Below the pieces are notes generated by a model. The model saw only the letters and a list, made by a program, of their open reading frames with translations. It was not told the DNA's origin and made no database searches. From positions 1 through 64,000 of the forward strand of contig NZ_JBHFNP010000279.1 of NCBI RefSeq assembly GCF_041929235.1: a stretch of DNA of 64,000 bases, in the 5' to 3' direction. Positions 44,461 through 53,389 of this stretch are shown in pieces. A program made the translations under genes and the position numbers. The stretch comes from Microseira sp041929235. Lineage in GTDB: Bacteria > Cyanobacteriota > Cyanobacteriia > Cyanobacteriales > Aerosakkonemataceae. Every line of letters begins with the position of its first letter. Position 1 is the stretch's first letter.

Positions 44461-45597
44461 ATGAAAATATTATCCATTAGCAATTGTCCCCTAATAGAAT
44501 ATCAAGGTTCAGGCTATATTATCCTTAACTTCTGTCGGGGTTTGCGTGATAGGGGGCATGAAGTAGACTTATTTGGGCCAGAATCTTATGAACCTTTTGA
44601 ATTTTTAAAAGGACGAGCAACCAGTTATCGTCAAGCTGTGGGAATCTTGTTTTTGACCCTAGGTCAATTAACCAAAAAAAAGTATGATCTAGTTGAATTT
44701 TATGGCGGTGAGTCTTGGTTAACTGCTTTAGTTTTAAGCAAAATTTACCAGCGAAATTTTTTAATGGTTAGCCATTCCAATGGTCTAGAGACGCGCTTAT
44801 ACAAAACCTTAGTTGCAGCATCTAAAACAGGTGCTATGACCAGTCCTTTTACAAAGTGGTATCAGTTCGATCAAACAGCTTTGTTTAAAAGTGCTTTTAC
44901 TCAAGTCGATGCACTTGTGACCCTGAGTGAAGACGAACTTAAGTATGCTTTAACCTTGGAGTACATGGACAGATATCATGCCATTTTTGTAGAAAATGGA
45001 CTGAGAGAAGACTACTTGAATTTAAATGTTGAATTTGAGAGGCAACCCGTAATTGGTTATTGTGGTACTTGGATAGAACGAAAAGGCATTAATTTAATTA
45101 AATCGGATATTTCTCAGGTGCTAGCTGAGTTTCCCAAGTGTAAATTTAAACTGATTGGAGTCGGATATAATTTCAAAAAAGAGGAGCATTTTCCAAGAGA
45201 GGTATGTTCGCAAATTGAAGTGATTCCTTTAGTAGAAAATAAGCAAAAATTGCGAAGTATATACCAGTCAATATCTATATTTATTCTGCCATCATTTTAC
45301 GAAAGTTTTGGAATTGTAACAGCTGAGGCAATGGCTTGTGGTTGTGCAGTTGTTGTTAGTAAAATAGGATTTGGTGCAAGTCTTAAACACCGCCAAGAAG
45401 CGATTGTCATGGAAAAGCTGACGTCTCCAACTCTCTATCAAGGCGTTAAGGATTTATTGCAAGATCAAACACTCCGCTTAAGGATTGCCAAAGCAGGTTA
45501 CCAACGAGTACAAAATCTCAGGTGGGATTTAGCTGTAGAAGTGTTGGAAAATAATTATTTGAAATGGTTAAATGAATTTCACCAAAAAAAGCAGTAA
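44461..45597 (+). CDS. GT4-type glycosyltransferase
   Basis: 378 residues from the ATG at 44461; a TTG lies 12 bp before. The N-terminal half has ISNCPLIEYQGSGYIILNFCRGLRDRGHEVDL. The donor half has VIGYCGTWIERKGINLI and FILPSFYESFGIVTAEAMACGCAVVVSKIG with the E-x7-E pair. The end overlaps the beginning of the next open frame by several codons, which is normal for a compact operon. Confidence 0.92.
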   Translation: MKILSISNCPLIEYQGSGYIILNFCRGLRDRGHEVDLFGPESYEPFEFLKGRATSYRQAVGILFLTLGQLTKKKYDLVEFYGGESWLTALVLSKIYQRNFLMVSHSNGLETRLYKTLVAASKTGAMTSPFTKWYQFDQTALFKSAFTQVDALVTLSEDELKYALTLEYMDRYHAIFVENGLREDYLNLNVEFERQPVIGYCGTWIERKGINLIKSDISQVLAEFPKCKFKLIGVGYNFKKEEHFPREVCSQIEVIPLVENKQKLRSIYQSISIFILPSFYESFGIVTAEAMACGCAVVVSKIGFGASLKHRQEAIVMEKLTSPTLYQGVKDLLQDQTLRLRIAKAGYQRVQNLRWDLAVEVLENNYLKWLNEFHQKKQ

Positions 45598-45604
45598 ATT
45601 GAGG

Positions 45605-46723
45605 ATGAAACTCGGAAAAATTATCACTATTACGGGGAGAGTCCATCCTCATACTTGTGGGGTTGGGGATTACTCGGTAAATTTAGCCGCATACTGTCAA
45701 AATCAGTTGGGTGTGACGATTGATATAGTTGTGGAACAAGGTTGTCAGGAATCAGACAATCCTGTCAAAGTTTTCTCTACAGTAGAAAGTTGGTATAAAT
45801 TAGGTTGGCAGCAACTTCTAGAGTGGCTGAAATCAGAAAATGTTGAAACGGTAATTTTACAGTACACTCCGTGGCTTTATTCTGACAAAGGCTACAACTT
45901 GGCATTATTGGATTTTTGGCAACAGTGTCACAAAAGCTTTGAAACCTTATTAATTGTTCACGAAACCTACTTTTGGTTTCTTAAGTATCCGGGGACGTGG
46001 ATGGTGGGGTTATTACAACAGTATGTATTGCGATCGCTCCTCCATTCCAGTCATCACGTCTTCTGTGCTTCCGAATTTTACCTGCATCGCTTGAAAAGAT
46101 TCAGTAACTCAAAATCAAAAATTCACTATCTACCAATTCCCAGTAACATTCCATTCCAACCCCTTTCTTCCTCCCAAAAACAATCGGTTCGTCAAAAATT
46201 AGGAATTGCCCCGGAACAACTGGTAATAACACTGTTTGGTTGTGGTGAGTCAATTCTGCCAAACTGGATTTCGGCATTAGATCTTTACCTCAATTCCAAC
46301 TACTCTATTATTTGGTTATTATTAGGAAACGCCCAGTCACTCAAACCCCTAAAAAATCCCGCCATTCGTCCTGGTTATCTCGCTCCGATTGAATTGTCCC
46401 ATTACTTACAAATTTCCAATTTAATGTTAATGCCTCACCGCTTCGGCATCAGTGCTAAACGCACATCGCTCATGTCCGCTTTAGAACATGGCATACCCGT
46501 AATTGGAACGGATGGAATGCTTACAGACTCTTTCTTACGGCAACTCCCCAGCGTATTTTTAGCCCCAGAAAATTCTTACCCCGCTTTCGAGAAACAAGTA
46601 GTAAATAGTTTGACTCAACTCCCCAACCTTGATAATTTAGCTAAAGTAACTCAAAACTACTACGACTCAAATCTCAGTTGGAGCGTCGTCACTAAAACTT
46701 TGCTTCCTTATTTGCAACAGTGA
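45605..46723 (+). CDS. GT4-like glycosyltransferase (divergent donor site)
   Basis: 372 residues from the ATG at 45605, which has a GAGG ribosome site; an earlier ATG at 45572 lies inside the previous gene. The N-terminus IITITGRVHPHTCGVGDYSVNLA is GT4-like. In the donor half the usual E-x7-E helix is weak: LMLMPHRFGISAKRTSLMSALEHGIPVIGTDG keeps one Glu and a different first residue. It may use an unusual donor or be partly inactive. Next gene starts 4 bp overlap. Confidence 0.78.
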   Translation: MKLGKIITITGRVHPHTCGVGDYSVNLAAYCQNQLGVTIDIVVEQGCQESDNPVKVFSTVESWYKLGWQQLLEWLKSENVETVILQYTPWLYSDKGYNLALLDFWQQCHKSFETLLIVHETYFWFLKYPGTWMVGLLQQYVLRSLLHSSHHVFCASEFYLHRLKRFSNSKSKIHYLPIPSNIPFQPLSSSQKQSVRQKLGIAPEQLVITLFGCGESILPNWISALDLYLNSNYSIIWLLLGNAQSLKPLKNPAIRPGYLAPIELSHYLQISNLMLMPHRFGISAKRTSLMSALEHGIPVIGTDGMLTDSFLRQLPSVFLAPENSYPAFEKQVVNSLTQLPNLDNLAKVTQNYYDSNLSWSVVTKTLLPYLQQ

Positions 46724-48102
46724 GGAAAATGTCAGGCAAAACGGCTCGCAGAATCTCAATTTTTCTCCATTCGCTCCTGTTTTTAGCGATCGCATCCGCC
46801 GTACTGACGTACTCGTATGTATCAGAGTATGCCTTAAAAGGCAACTGGCATCCGGAATATTACACAAGAGTCAGTTACATTTTGCTAGTACCGACTTGGC
46901 AAAAAGTTTTGAAAGATGGCTTTACCTTGTTACTGCTGTTGTTTAGTGCTTTATTACCACCAACCAATACTGGCAAAAGTTTTTCTAGTAATAGAGGTTT
47001 AAAAGCCAGTTACGCACTGTGTCTTTGCGTTTTGGGAATTGCTATTGCTAGAAGCGTCACCAGCGAACTGAGCTTGGTAGCAATTATATCCTGTTTTAGA
47101 CCGATATTTGTTGTCTTTGCCCTGTTTTTCTTTTGTCACCGTCACATGAATCGATCTTCTCTTCGCTGGGTTTTTGAATGGGTAAATGTTTTAGCAGTGA
47201 TTCAATTTTTCTATGCAATTCGTCAGCGATTATTTGCGGTTTTATACAATGGAGTATCCTGGATAGACAATGGCACAGTCCGCTCTGTGGGAACTTTTAT
47301 CGGTCCCAATACAATGGGGTTATTTTTAGCCTTAGTTTTTTACTTAAATCTTGAAATTTTACCTCGACACAGGTGGCGTTATATTCTTTTGTTATTCTGT
47401 TTAATAGGAGTTTTTTTCTCAGGTTCCCGCAGCGCCACCTTAATTGTAGTTTTACTGACTTGCTTCAGTTTATTTAATCAAATTAAGCGAGCGTTTAAAA
47501 CCAACAAAGAACGATCGTTAATGACAGCATTGGGAGCGATATCGCTGCCTGCTGTTTTAATCCTTTTAATTCTTCAAGTCAATAGTTTAAATACCCGTGC
47601 CACTGGCACGTCTGCGTCTAGTGGAAGATTAGAAATTATTTTAAACTACATCGATCGCTCCGATACTTTTTCTCTATTGTTTGGCAAATATTTAGGGTTT
47701 GGGTCAGAAATTCTGTTCACTTTACATAAAAATGGAATACTGAAAGCAGATAGCAGCAGTTTATTTTTAGCTGACTCTACTTGGGCTTCTTTGCTAGCTC
47801 AGTTTGGCTTTTTAGGAATTTTTGCTATTTTTATTACAATCTACTACCTTTGGAAAACTCCTGAATACATTATTCGTCCTTATCAACCAGCTCTAAAAAA
47901 TAACTTAATCGGTCAAAGGAGCGGATTGCTGGTTTTTATCGCGATTATTTCTTCGGTGGCAGTTTTGCAGGAATCTTATGCTATTTTGCCAATGGTATTG
48001 GCGCTATTATTTGCACTCAGATTAGAGCTACCCTTATATCAAACCTATTATACTATCGCCAATAATGATGCTTATGCCAATCTCGATCAAGGAGAAAATT
48101 AA
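46720..48102 (+). CDS. O-antigen ligase/polymerase-like membrane protein (Wzy/WaaL type)
   Basis: 460 residues, GTG at 46720 overlapping the previous stop, or ATG at 46729. About ten to twelve membrane helices are predicted, with a large outer loop near 290-345. The sequence GVFFSGSRSATLIVVLLTCFSLF is the mark of the Wzy_C/O-antigen ligase superfamily. It could polymerise repeat units or transfer a finished glycan to an acceptor in the periplasm. Its co-occurrence with an ABC-type exporter is noteworthy. Confidence 0.85.
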   Translation: MRKMSGKTARRISIFLHSLLFLAIASAVLTYSYVSEYALKGNWHPEYYTRVSYILLVPTWQKVLKDGFTLLLLLFSALLPPTNTGKSFSSNRGLKASYALCLCVLGIAIARSVTSELSLVAIISCFRPIFVVFALFFFCHRHMNRSSLRWVFEWVNVLAVIQFFYAIRQRLFAVLYNGVSWIDNGTVRSVGTFIGPNTMGLFLALVFYLNLEILPRHRWRYILLLFCLIGVFFSGSRSATLIVVLLTCFSLFNQIKRAFKTNKERSLMTALGAISLPAVLILLILQVNSLNTRATGTSASSGRLEIILNYIDRSDTFSLLFGKYLGFGSEILFTLHKNGILKADSSSLFLADSTWASLLAQFGFLGIFAIFITIYYLWKTPEYIIRPYQPALKNNLIGQRSGLLVFIAIISSVAVLQESYAILPMVLALLFALRLELPLYQTYYTIANNDAYANLDQGEN

Positions 48103-49265
48103 TGGAAATTACACGGTCATCGCTCCATATTTGGCTGCCTAATTTGAATCCATACAAAAATATCAAAGGAGGAATACAAGTTTATTCTGAATTTCTGATT
48201 CAAGCTATGCAGAACCTCTATCCCAAGATAAATTACGAGATTTTTTCCAAACACGATACCAGCGAACCTCCAGCAGCTTTTACCGTTAGCAATACCAGAT
48301 TCAATTTTGTGGGAAATTGGCCTTTAGCTTTACGAACTGCTGTTTTTGCCATCCAACTTTTGCTATTGGGAATTTGGCAACGTCCGCGCTTAGTTTTAAC
48401 AATTCATCTCAATTTTACCCCAGTAGCTTACTGGCTGAAACGCTTGACGGGAATTCCTTACTGGACGGTTGCACACGGGGTCGATGCTTGGGATATCAAA
48501 AGTCCTAGTTTACAGAGAGCTTTGCATCATGCCGATCGCATTTTATCAGTTAGTGGATATACGCGCGATCGCTTGCTCAAAGAACAAAATCTCGACCCCA
48601 AAAAAATATCAATTTTACCCAACACATTCGACGCCAATCTATTTAAAATCGCTGCCAAACCTGTGGAATTACTCACACGATATAACCTGACACCCGCACA
48701 ACCCGTTATTTTAACCTTGGGACGATTATCAAAACTCGAACAGTACAAAGGATATGACAAAATTCTGGCAGCACTCCCCCAAATTCGGCAAACTATTCCT
48801 AACGTTCACTATATTATTGCTGGAAAAGGTGATGACCGCTCGCGCGTCGAAAATTTAATCGCCGAATTGAATTTACAAGATTGCGTCACCCTGGCAGGTT
48901 TTATTCCCGATGCAGAACTTTGTCAACACTATAATTTGTGCGATGTCTTTGCCATGCCCAGTAAAGGCGAAGGATTTGGTATCGTATATTTAGAAGCCCT
49001 CGCTTGCGGTAAACCAACATTAGGTGGAAATAAAGATGGCGCTCTTGATGCCTTGTGTCATGGAGAATTAGGAGCTTTGGTTGACCCAGATAATGTCGAT
49101 GAAATTGCTCAAACTCTAATTCAAATTTTACAAGGCAAATATTCACATCCGATAATTTATCAACCTGAAATATTACGAAAAAGATCGAGCGAAATATTTG
49201 GATTTGAACGATTTCAGCAAACCTTAGCTGAATTAATAAAATACTCTACGATAGGAGCAAAATAG
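48102..49265 (+). CDS. GT4-type glycosyltransferase
   Basis: 387 residues; ATG overlaps the last base of the previous stop. Acceptor half: LHIWLPNLNPYKNIKGGIQVYSEFL. Donor half: LTLGRLSKLEQYKGYDKILAAL, YIIAGKGDDRSRVENLI, and FAMPSKGEGFGIVYLEALACGKPTLGGNKDGA with the E-x7-E pair. Very similar in layout to cyanobacterial EPS transferases. The next GT4 gene overlaps its stop by 1 bp, so translation is probably coupled. Confidence 0.94.
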   Translation: MEITRSSLHIWLPNLNPYKNIKGGIQVYSEFLIQAMQNLYPKINYEIFSKHDTSEPPAAFTVSNTRFNFVGNWPLALRTAVFAIQLLLLGIWQRPRLVLTIHLNFTPVAYWLKRLTGIPYWTVAHGVDAWDIKSPSLQRALHHADRILSVSGYTRDRLLKEQNLDPKKISILPNTFDANLFKIAAKPVELLTRYNLTPAQPVILTLGRLSKLEQYKGYDKILAALPQIRQTIPNVHYIIAGKGDDRSRVENLIAELNLQDCVTLAGFIPDAELCQHYNLCDVFAMPSKGEGFGIVYLEALACGKPTLGGNKDGALDALCHGELGALVDPDNVDEIAQTLIQILQGKYSHPIIYQPEILRKRSSEIFGFERFQQTLAELIKYSTIGAK

Positions 49266-50482
49266 TGAAAGTTTTGCATGTGATTTTTTCCGTTTCATCC
49301 TTGCGAGGCGGACCTAGTCAAGCAGTATTGAGTTTGGTGAAAAATTTGATATCCTGTGGCGTTGATGCTGAAATTGCCACAACAAATGAGGCTGGAACAA
49401 CTTTGTTAGATGTACCTTTAAACCATAAAATTGAATATGAAGGCGTGCCTGTTTGGTTTTTTGAACCATTTTCACCGCCGAATCAAGGCGTGTCAATTAC
49501 TTCAGATAAAGGGTTTATATTCTCAGCAACTTTAACGCAATGGTTGTGGCAAAATATCCGAAATTATGACATTTTAGATAACCACTATCTCTTTTCCTAT
49601 GCATCAACTTGTGCTGGTGCGATCGCTCGCTGGCAAAATGTTCCTTATACCGTCCGCACCACCGGACAACTCGCCCCTTGGGCGCTTGCTCAAAGTCGGC
49701 GAAAAAAACAACTTTATTCCTTTCTAATTGAACGACATAATCTAAATCGAGCAGCGGCAATTCATTGTGCTTCTTCTGGCGAAGCAGAAGATGCCCGCAA
49801 TTTTGGCGTCAAAGCCCCAATTATTACCCTACCATTAGGCGTTGAACAGATACAATATCAACCGGCAGCAAAACAACAACTCAGGCAGAATTATCAAATA
49901 CCTGCCACAACACCCATCGTGCTATTCCTGGCTCGAATTCACCCCGTAAAACGTCCCGAATTACTATTAAAAGCACTCGCTCAATTGGCACAAAAATATG
50001 ATTTTCACCTAATTTTGGCAGGAACGGGCGAAACTAGCTATCTCGACTCACTGAATAATCTAGCATCATTACTGGGTTTAAAATCTCGGATTTCCATGCC
50101 CGGTTTTGTCACCGGCGAAGCTAAAGCTTTACTATTACAAGGAGCGGATATTTTTGTGTTGCCATCGGTAATCGAAAGCTTCGGGATCTCCATCGCTGAA
50201 GCAATGGCAGCCGGATTGCCCGTAATCGTCACTGAAGATGTTCAAATTTCATCAGAAATTTTGGCAGCACAAGCAGGACTTGTGGTTCCTGGAGAAGTGG
50301 AAGCGCTTGCCCACGCCCTGGCAAAATTACTCCCGAACCCCAATCTCCGCCATCAAATGGGCGAAAATGGCAAACAAGTGGCAACTCGTCGTTATAGTTG
50401 GGAAGCGATCTCCTCCCAACTTGCCTCGGTTTATAATGCCATTGTTCAGCAACAACCCCTTCCCCAGTTTCCCGAAACATAG
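49265..50482 (+). CDS. GT4-type glycosyltransferase
   Basis: 405 residues, GTG start overlapping the previous stop. Acceptor half begins VLHVIFSVSSLRGGPSQAVLSL, a common mark of EPS transferases. Donor half: VLFLARIHPVKRPELLLKALAQL and IFVLPSVIESFGISIAEAMAAGLPVIVTEDVQ with the E-x7-E pair. It is the last gene before a MITE-like element at 50483-50683, where the tight gene packing ends. Confidence 0.94.
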   Translation: MKVLHVIFSVSSLRGGPSQAVLSLVKNLISCGVDAEIATTNEAGTTLLDVPLNHKIEYEGVPVWFFEPFSPPNQGVSITSDKGFIFSATLTQWLWQNIRNYDILDNHYLFSYASTCAGAIARWQNVPYTVRTTGQLAPWALAQSRRKKQLYSFLIERHNLNRAAAIHCASSGEAEDARNFGVKAPIITLPLGVEQIQYQPAAKQQLRQNYQIPATTPIVLFLARIHPVKRPELLLKALAQLAQKYDFHLILAGTGETSYLDSLNNLASLLGLKSRISMPGFVTGEAKALLLQGADIFVLPSVIESFGISIAEAMAAGLPVIVTEDVQISSEILAAQAGLVVPGEVEALAHALAKLLPNPNLRHQMGENGKQVATRRYSWEAISSQLASVYNAIVQQQPLPQFPET

Positions 50483-50683
50483 TAACCCAAGTTGCTAGTT
50501 ACATCTAAAGATATTGGTAATGGGTAATGGGTAATTATCAGGATTTTACCACCAATGAATCAAATTACCAATTACCACTGTCAGAAACCCGGTTTCTGCG
50601 TCGATTTCTCGCTGTCAAACCCACGATTTTTCAGAGAAACCGGGTTTCTTTGCCAAAGCTTATAACTAGCAACTTGAGTTAGT
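50483..50683. mobile_element. MITE-like element with 19-bp terminal inverted repeats
   Basis: Left end TAACCCAAGTTGCTAGTTA at about 50482-50500 and right end TAACTAGCAACTTGAGTTA at about 50664-50682 are inverted copies with one mismatch. Inside is a further hairpin made of the AGAAACCCGGTTTCTG / GAAACCGGGTTTCT repeat. It has no ORF. Solo ends recur at 44403 and 62170. Confidence 0.7.
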
Positions 50684-50795
50684 AGCATCAATGTGATAAA
50701 CTACACTTGCTATCTTCTTGACTTGGCAGTTAATTGTCAAGCGGTTTACCTCTAAATTTAGGGATCGTTATAACGGGTTTTTCAAGGACAATTAA

Positions 50796-51608
50796 ATGCT
50801 TAACTACAACTTGCTCGAAACTCGCATCGATGAATTTGCCAAAACCTTTGCCGAAGCTAAACCTTTTAGACACCTGATTGTTGATGACTTTTTAGTACCA
50901 GAAGTAGCCGCCGAAGCTTTCAGCGTTTTTCCCAAAATGGAAGAAATGGATACGCTGAAAGATTTTAGACAGTATAAAGCTCAAGACCCAGCTATTGATA
51001 AGTTCAATCCCGTTTTTAGCCAAATTATATTTAAACACCTACAATCCCCCCGCTTCCTGGAAATTATGACCAAAATCAGCGGCATTCCCAACCTGCTTGC
51101 CGATGGACAGTTATATGCATCAGGACTGGCTCAGGGGGCTAATGGCAGCTTCTTAAACGTTCATATCGATAACAGCTCTCACCCTAAGACAAAACACTAT
51201 CGCAGGCTGAATCTTCTGGTTTATTTAAACAAGTATTGGACCCAAGAAAAGGGAGGACACTTAGAACTCTGGTCAGCAGATATGTCCGATTCAGTAGCGA
51301 TTCTACCTACCTTTAATCGCATGGTAATTTTTGCGACCGATAAACAGTCTTGGCACGGTCATCGCCACGTCAACACCCCAGACGGAGATACGCGCAAGTC
51401 TATTAATATCTATTATTTTACCGAAGAATCGCCCGATAAAACAGATTATTACCACGTTACAAGTTTCCGAGCCAGAAAAAATGAAATCCTCAATCAAGTA
51501 CTCTACCCAGTCGATAATATGGTTCGCACGATGGCTCGTAATATCAGGCAAAAAAAAGATCAACATGCTGTTTTGTTTGATAAGAATCAGAAGCAAAATG
51601 ACCAGTGA
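50796..51608 (+). CDS. 2-oxoglutarate/Fe(II) oxygenase family protein
   Basis: 270 residues. The iron ligands are visible: H123-x-D125 in LNVHIDNSSHP and a distal His in SWHGHRHVNTPDGDTRKSINIYY (H187 likely), with the 2-oxoglutarate Arg at about 200. The double-stranded beta helix spans about 100-215. These enzymes hydroxylate small molecules, sugars or proteins. In a glycan locus it may hydroxylate or demethylate a sugar or its acyl group. The basic C-terminus is unassigned. Confidence 0.88.
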   Translation: MLNYNLLETRIDEFAKTFAEAKPFRHLIVDDFLVPEVAAEAFSVFPKMEEMDTLKDFRQYKAQDPAIDKFNPVFSQIIFKHLQSPRFLEIMTKISGIPNLLADGQLYASGLAQGANGSFLNVHIDNSSHPKTKHYRRLNLLVYLNKYWTQEKGGHLELWSADMSDSVAILPTFNRMVIFATDKQSWHGHRHVNTPDGDTRKSINIYYFTEESPDKTDYYHVTSFRARKNEILNQVLYPVDNMVRTMARNIRQKKDQHAVLFDKNQKQNDQ

Positions 51609-51643
51609 ATTAGCATAAATGAAAACAATTGTATAATTAGCAA

Positions 51644-52363
51644 ATGTCCTACTCTCAACGCATTCTTCAGCAAGGCAACCAACTTACTCGTCTCGCTCAT
51701 CGCTCTAGATTTAGTGCAGTTTTAGATGCGATTGGTAGCGAAAAATATACACAGGCACTCGACTATGGCTGTGGCGATGGTTGGCTGCTTAAAAACGCTT
51801 ACGATCGCGGCATCATCACCTCTGGAATTGGTGTCGATATTGAGCCGTCGTTGCTATCAGCTAGTCAGGAAATATTCGCCGATATCCCCAATTTTAATTT
51901 TTTCCATGTCCGCGACATTGCTGAAAAAATACCCCCGCACAGTTGCGATTTAATTTTTTGCACCGAAACCCTAGAACATGTAGATAATGCAGAAAAAGCA
52001 CTCGAGCGAATGCTCCAGTGCAGTAAATCTAATGCCAAAATGATTATCTCAGTGCCAATTGAATTAGGGCCATCGCTTTTAGTCAAACAAGTTGGACGCT
52101 ATTTAGCTAACCTCAAAGGTGGATACGGTTACGAACGATATAGTCCAAGCGAATTATTTTATGCCGCAATTCTCTGGGATACTAATAGTTTTCCCTCCTC
52201 TCACTCGTTAAACGAAACCAACAAAGCTCACAAGGGATTTGATTATAGAAAAATGGAAAAATTGCTACAGGATAAAGTAAAAATTGATCGAATAATTTTC
52301 TCCCCTTTTCCCTGGTTTGGCAACCGGCTGAACAGCACGGTGATTTGGATTTGTAGAACTTAA
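51644..52363 (+). CDS. Class I SAM-dependent methyltransferase
   Basis: 239 residues. Motif I is ALDYGCGDGWLLKNAYDRG at about 36-54; the acidic strand end GVDIEPSLL and the CDLIFCTETLEHVDNAEKAL motif follow. The ending carries an insert near 150-200. Probably acts on a small molecule or glycan. The oxygenase lies 35 bp upstream and another methyltransferase directly downstream. Confidence 0.9.
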   Translation: MSYSQRILQQGNQLTRLAHRSRFSAVLDAIGSEKYTQALDYGCGDGWLLKNAYDRGIITSGIGVDIEPSLLSASQEIFADIPNFNFFHVRDIAEKIPPHSCDLIFCTETLEHVDNAEKALERMLQCSKSNAKMIISVPIELGPSLLVKQVGRYLANLKGGYGYERYSPSELFYAAILWDTNSFPSSHSLNETNKAHKGFDYRKMEKLLQDKVKIDRIIFSPFPWFGNRLNSTVIWICRT

Positions 52364-52381
52364 ATTTTGGATAAAAATACT

Positions 52382-53320
52382 ATGTCGGGCATAAAACGAA
52401 CTATTAAGAATTTGGGAAAACGCCATCTTAGAAATATGCTTGAATTTGGGCAAAAAATTGGAATTTCTATTCTGCCGCTTCATTTTTATTCAGAAGTTCC
52501 AGATTTGCAAGAATTGAGGAAAGAAGATTATTGGAAGCAACCCCACAGCATGTTCGGTGTGAATGGAAACGATCTCCAAAGTCAGCTTTCTTTTGTCAAA
52601 GAGTGCTGTAGCGAAGAATTGCAAGACAGACTAAAGAAAGGAGATATATACCCTCATGCTTGTGCAGAAAATGGAGAACCAGGTTTTGGATTGATAGAAG
52701 CTGATTTCTTGTTCTGCTTTGTATGCAGTAAGCGTCCAAAACGGATTATTCAAGTGGGTTGTGGCGTTTCCACATCTGTCATGCTGCTTGCCAGTCAGGA
52801 ATCAGACTATCAACCGGAAATAATTTGCATTGAGCCTTACCCGACTGAGTTTTTGCAAAAATCTGACAAAATGGGTAAAATAACGCTAATTCCTGAGAAA
52901 GCTCAAAAAATTTCTTTAGATATTTTAACAAACTTGGGTGATGAAGGAATGCTGTTCATCGATTCCACTCATACCGTCAAACCAGGAAGTGAGGTGAATC
53001 GGTTGATTCTGGAAGTATTGCCAAGATTAAAACCAGGAAGTTTTGTTCACTTTCACGATATCTACTTTCCCTATGAATATAGCAGAGATATACTGAGCAA
53101 AGCTTTGTTTTTTCCAAATGAGACTGTTTTATTACATGCGTTTTTAATCAATAATAAAAATTACTGCATCAAAGCATCACTTAGTATGCTGCATTATGCA
53201 AAAAAAGAAGAAGTTCAAAAACTTCTTCCTAACTATGAGCCAGAAGCTAACGAATATGGCCTAGAAGTATCAGATGCCAGGGGTCATTTCCCTTCATCTG
53301 TATATCTCCAAGTTATATAG
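52382..53320 (+). CDS. Class I SAM-dependent methyltransferase (Methyltransf_24-like)
   Basis: 312 residues from the ATG at 52382; a TTG lies 15 bp upstream. Motif I is IIQVGCGVSTSVMLLAS, with ICIEPYPTEFL as the ribose-binding acidic end and MLFIDSTHTVKPGSEVNRLILEVLPRLKPGSFVHFHDIYFP as the catalytic region with Asp and His typical of metal-dependent O-methyltransferases. It is the last gene before the TnpB insertion. Confidence 0.85.
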   Translation: MSGIKRTIKNLGKRHLRNMLEFGQKIGISILPLHFYSEVPDLQELRKEDYWKQPHSMFGVNGNDLQSQLSFVKECCSEELQDRLKKGDIYPHACAENGEPGFGLIEADFLFCFVCSKRPKRIIQVGCGVSTSVMLLASQESDYQPEIICIEPYPTEFLQKSDKMGKITLIPEKAQKISLDILTNLGDEGMLFIDSTHTVKPGSEVNRLILEVLPRLKPGSFVHFHDIYFPYEYSRDILSKALFFPNETVLLHAFLINNKNYCIKASLSMLHYAKKEEVQKLLPNYEPEANEYGLEVSDARGHFPSSVYLQVI

Positions 53321-53389
53321 TAAATTAGATAGAAACACTGCATAAAAATATAACTATAATGTTTAACTCAAAACTTAAAACTTAAAACG

